In this document: positions 5,350 to 7,716 of the stretch, in pieces
How positions within the stretch are numbered: position 1 is the first letter of the stretch
Layout of the letters: every line of letters begins with the position of its first letter
DNA from: Chloroflexi bacterium UBA5177
GTDB taxonomy: Bacteria; Chloroflexota; UBA5177
Assembly: GCA_002413265.1 (NCBI GenBank)
Contig: DHWR01000050.1
Span: forward strand, 51,577 to 59,292
Direction: 5' to 3'
DNA: 7,716 bases
Notes under the pieces: generated by a model
The model's database searches: none
What the model was told of the DNA's origin: nothing
What the model saw: only the letters and a program-made list of their open reading frames with translations
Translations under genes and position numbers: made by a program

Positions 5350-6903
5350 ATGCAAGACCGACCTGACCGCGAGCTCGTAGTCGTCCTGGATTTCGGATCA
5401 CAGTACAGCAGACTTATCGCACGCCGTATCCGAGAGGCGAACGTGTACTGCGAGGTGCTGCCTCACGATGCGCCGTGGGAGCGGCTAAAGATGCTCGCGC
5501 CAAAGGGATTTGTCCTCTCGGGAGGTCCAGCGAGCGTGTACGAGGATGGCGCTCCGCGCTGCCCCCCGGAGGTCTTTGACGCCGGTGTTCCGGTGTTGGG
5601 CATCTGTTACGGCATGAATCTCATGGCCCTCGAGCTCAATGGCCGAGTGGTGCCCTCGACGCGGCGAGAATACGGTCCTGCCGAGCTCAAGGTTGTCGAC
5701 TCCGACGGGATATTTGCGGGCACCGACTCTCCGACCCAGGTGTGGATGAGCCATGGCGATCGGGTCGAGGAGATACCCTCCGGCTTCCGGCCCCTTGCCC
5801 AGACAGAAAATTCACCGTTTGCCGCCATCGGCAATGGCCACGGACTAATCGGTCTTCAGTTTCACCCTGAGGTCGTACATACGCCGCAAGGCGGCCAGAT
5901 GATCCGCGACTTCCTGTATCGCGTTTGCGGGTGCGAGCCGACATGGACGGCGGGAGCGTTCATTGAGGAGGCGTTGAGCACTATCCACAAGCAGGTCGGG
6001 AACCGACACGTCTTGTGTGCCCTGAGCGGCGGCGTGGACAGCGCAGTGGCGGCGACCCTCATTGCGCGAGCAGTCGGCAGTCGACTGACTTGCGTTTTCG
6101 TCGACAACGGATTGCTGCGCCGTGATGAAGCGACCCAGCTTCTGGAAACCTTTCGGGCGCACGTCCCCGCGCGGATGATTCATGTCGACGCAAGCGACAG
6201 GTTCCTGGCACGGCTGGAGGGCGTAGTCGACCCGGAAGAGAAGCGAAGAGTGATCGGAGAAGAGTTCATTCGAGTCTTCGAAGCAGAGGCCCGCAGCATC
6301 GGCCACGTCGATTTTCTGGCCCAGGGCACACTCTATCCGGACGTCATCGAGAGCACGAGCCACGACACCGCGGCGTCTGCCGCCAAGATCAAGACTCACC
6401 ACAACGTCGGCGGCCTGCCGAAGGACATGAAATTCGAGCTCGTAGAACCCTTGCGATACCTTTTTAAGGATGAGGTTCGACGGGCAGGGCTGGAGCTTGG
6501 GCTGCCGGAGGGCATGATCTGGAGGCAGCCATTCCCCGGACCCGGCCTGGCAGTGCGAATAATCGGTGAAGTAACTCGAGAGCGGCTCGAGGTACTGCGC
6601 GCGGCGGACCACATAGTCGCGTCAGAGGTCAAGGAAGCTGGCCTGTACCGAGATCTCTGGCAGTCTTTCGCAGTTCTCACGCCGCTCCAGAGCGTGGGAG
6701 TGATGGGAGACTACCGGACTTACGGATACGTTGTAGCCATACGCGCGGTGACGAGCGAAGACGCAATGACGGCCGACTGGGCCCGCCTTCCATATCCCGT
6801 CCTGTCCAGGATTTCGAACCGGATTGTCAATGAGATCCGAGAGGTGAACAGGGTCGTCTACGACATCAGCTCCAAGCCACCGGCGACGATCGAGTGGGAG
6901 TAG
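5350..6903 (+). CDS. guaA: GMP synthase (glutamine-hydrolysing)
   Basis: This enzyme makes GMP from XMP, glutamine and ATP, the last step of guanine nucleotide synthesis, in the cytoplasm. From ATG 5350 it has 517 residues (E. coli 525). The class I glutamine amidotransferase domain opens with [17 protein letters not shown] and has the triad C86 (GICYGM), H172 and E174 (QFHPE). The ATP pyrophosphatase domain has the P-loop SGGVDS at 226-231 and TLYPDVIES. The dimerisation domain ends with the canonical KPPATIEWE. Starting at 5350 places the nucleophile at Cys86, as in E. coli, and just ahead of the conserved first strand. Starts at 5275 (ATG) or 5230 (TTG) would add 25 or 40 residues. The Gln that normally follows GICYGM is Asn. 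Four bases separate it from purB. Confidence 0.97.
   Translation: MQDRPDRELVVVLDFGSQYSRLIARRIREANVYCEVLPHDAPWERLKMLAPKGFVLSGGPASVYEDGAPRCPPEVFDAGVPVLGICYGMNLMALELNGRVVPSTRREYGPAELKVVDSDGIFAGTDSPTQVWMSHGDRVEEIPSGFRPLAQTENSPFAAIGNGHGLIGLQFHPEVVHTPQGGQMIRDFLYRVCGCEPTWTAGAFIEEALSTIHKQVGNRHVLCALSGGVDSAVAATLIARAVGSRLTCVFVDNGLLRRDEATQLLETFRAHVPARMIHVDASDRFLARLEGVVDPEEKRRVIGEEFIRVFEAEARSIGHVDFLAQGTLYPDVIESTSHDTAASAAKIKTHHNVGGLPKDMKFELVEPLRYLFKDEVRRAGLELGLPEGMIWRQPFPGPGLAVRIIGEVTRERLEVLRAADHIVASEVKEAGLYRDLWQSFAVLTPLQSVGVMGDYRTYGYVVAIRAVTSEDAMTADWARLPYPVLSRISNRIVNEIREVNRVVYDISSKPPATIEWE
6896..6900 (+). promoter_or_regulatory. Ribosome-binding site of purB inside the end of guaA
   Basis: GGGAG lies in the last codons of guaA, seven bases before GTG 6908. 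It fixes that GTG as the purB start, because the next in-frame ATG would remove part of the conserved N-terminal segment. Confidence 0.6.
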
Positions 6904-6907
6904 TCGA

Positions 6908-7716
6908 GTGACGGTGGCGAAGTACTCCCGGCCCGAGATGGCGCGAATTTGGTCGGATGACAACAAGTATTCGTGCTGGCTACGGGTCGAAGTCGCTGTC
7001 GTCGAAGCGTGGGTCGCAGAGGGCAGAGTTCCAAACCAGGCATTGGAGTCCATACGAAACGCGCGCTTCGATCTCGAACGCATCGCAGAGATAGAGTCGG
7101 AAACGCAACACGATGTCATAGCCTTCCTCCGGAACCTCGAGGAGACCGTGGGATCAGACGCGCGTTGGATCCATCTCGGGCTAACCAGTTCGGATGTCAT
7201 CGACACGGGTCTCGCGCTTCAGCTCATCGATTCCGTCGATCTGCTGCTTCTTGGCGTCCGACGACTTCGAGAGTCGGTTGGAAGGCAGGCCGTGCGATTT
7301 CGTCGCACAGTCATGATGGGGCGCACCCACAACGTCCACGCCGAGCCCATCACTTTTGGCCAGAAGCTGGCCGTGTGGTACGCAGAACTTGAGCGACATG
7401 TGGAGAGGCTCAAGCACGTGCGTAGTGAGGTGGGTGTGGCGAAAATCAGCGGCGCCGTGGGTACCCATGCCAACGTCCCGCCCATAGTGGAAGACCGAGT
7501 CGCCCACGCCCTTGGCCTCGGCGTGGAACCGGCTGCCACGCAAGTCGTACAGAGAGATCGACACGCCACGTATCTGCTCGAATTAGCGCTGCTTGCTTCA
7601 TCGCTGGACAAGATGGCGACGGAGCTACGCAACCTTCAGCACACCGAGATCCTGGAGGTCGAGGAGCCCTTTCGACGAGGTCAACAAGGCTCCAGCGCGA
7701 TGCCGCACAAGCGCAA
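6908..7716 (+). CDS. purB: Adenylosuccinate lyase (N-terminal part, cut by the window edge)
   Basis: The first 269 codons of a protein of usually about 430 are present. The enzyme removes fumarate from SAICAR (giving AICAR) and from adenylosuccinate (giving AMP). The start is GTG 6908, four bases after the guaA stop, with a GGGAG ribosome site. YSRPEMARIWSDDNKYSCW is the opening of the Bacillus/Thermotoga-type PurB. H68, LTSSDVIDT (93-96 TSSD), GRTHNVHAEPITFGQK with the catalytic His141, SGAVGT at 181-186 and QVVQRDRH follow in family order. The fragment ends inside the mobile signature loop GSSAMPHKR, which carries the catalytic serine. No frame disruption is seen. Pairing with guaA places both branches of purine nucleotide synthesis in one likely transcript. 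Confidence 0.95.
   Translation, partial: MTVAKYSRPEMARIWSDDNKYSCWLRVEVAVVEAWVAEGRVPNQALESIRNARFDLERIAEIESETQHDVIAFLRNLEETVGSDARWIHLGLTSSDVIDTGLALQLIDSVDLLLLGVRRLRESVGRQAVRFRRTVMMGRTHNVHAEPITFGQKLAVWYAELERHVERLKHVRSEVGVAKISGAVGTHANVPPIVEDRVAHALGLGVEPAATQVVQRDRHATYLLELALLASSLDKMATELRNLQHTEILEVEEPFRRGQQGSSAMPHKR

Overview
The window is 7.7 kb of moderately GC-rich bacterial chromosome. It carries about ten protein genes in four transcription blocks and no RNA genes, insertion sequences or CRISPR arrays. The purB and guaA products look like those of Gram-positive or Chloroflexota-type bacteria. With the use of GTG starts and the presence of a phenylacetyl-CoA oxygenase cluster, this suggests an uncultivated Chloroflexota (SAR202/Dehalococcoidia-like) or actinobacterial lineage. 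That placement is an inference and is not proven.

Layout. (1) Positions 2-178 on + hold the tail of a membrane protein that resembles a branched-chain amino-acid ABC permease. (2) Positions 2535-197 on - hold a tight five-gene operon encoding a diverged aerobic phenylacetyl-CoA 1,2-epoxidase: paaA, the DUF59 half of paaD, paaB, paaC, and a separate gene for the zinc-ribbon half of PaaD. It is preceded by a TACAAT -10 element and a perfect 8-5-8 palindrome that would cover the transcription start. (3) A metallo-beta-lactamase-fold hydrolase (-, start 3217) and a histidine phosphatase (+, start 3240) diverge from an almost non-existent intergenic space. The phosphatase then meets a PIG-L deacetylase (- strand, 4534-3833) tail to tail, with both stop codons sharing one CTAG. 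(4) A hotdog acyl-CoA thioesterase, guaA and purB (the last cut by the window edge) run on +.

How the genes work together. PaaA and PaaC form the ferritin-like oxygenase pair, PaaB is the small bridging subunit, and the PaaD parts mature iron-sulphur or diiron centres. The reductase PaaE, the ligase PaaK and the ring-opening enzymes are not in the window, so the rest of the pathway must lie elsewhere, or this complex may act on a different acyl-CoA. guaA and purB are housekeeping purine genes (XMP to GMP; SAICAR to AICAR and adenylosuccinate to AMP). The hydrolase, phosphatase and deacetylase are assigned to families only; their substrates cannot be read from the sequence.

The most interesting signals are the PaaD protein split exactly at its domain boundary with the zinc ribbon moved two genes downstream, a PaaC that keeps five of the six metal ligands of PaaA with the sixth (Glu) replaced by Lys, and the putative operator at the paaA start.
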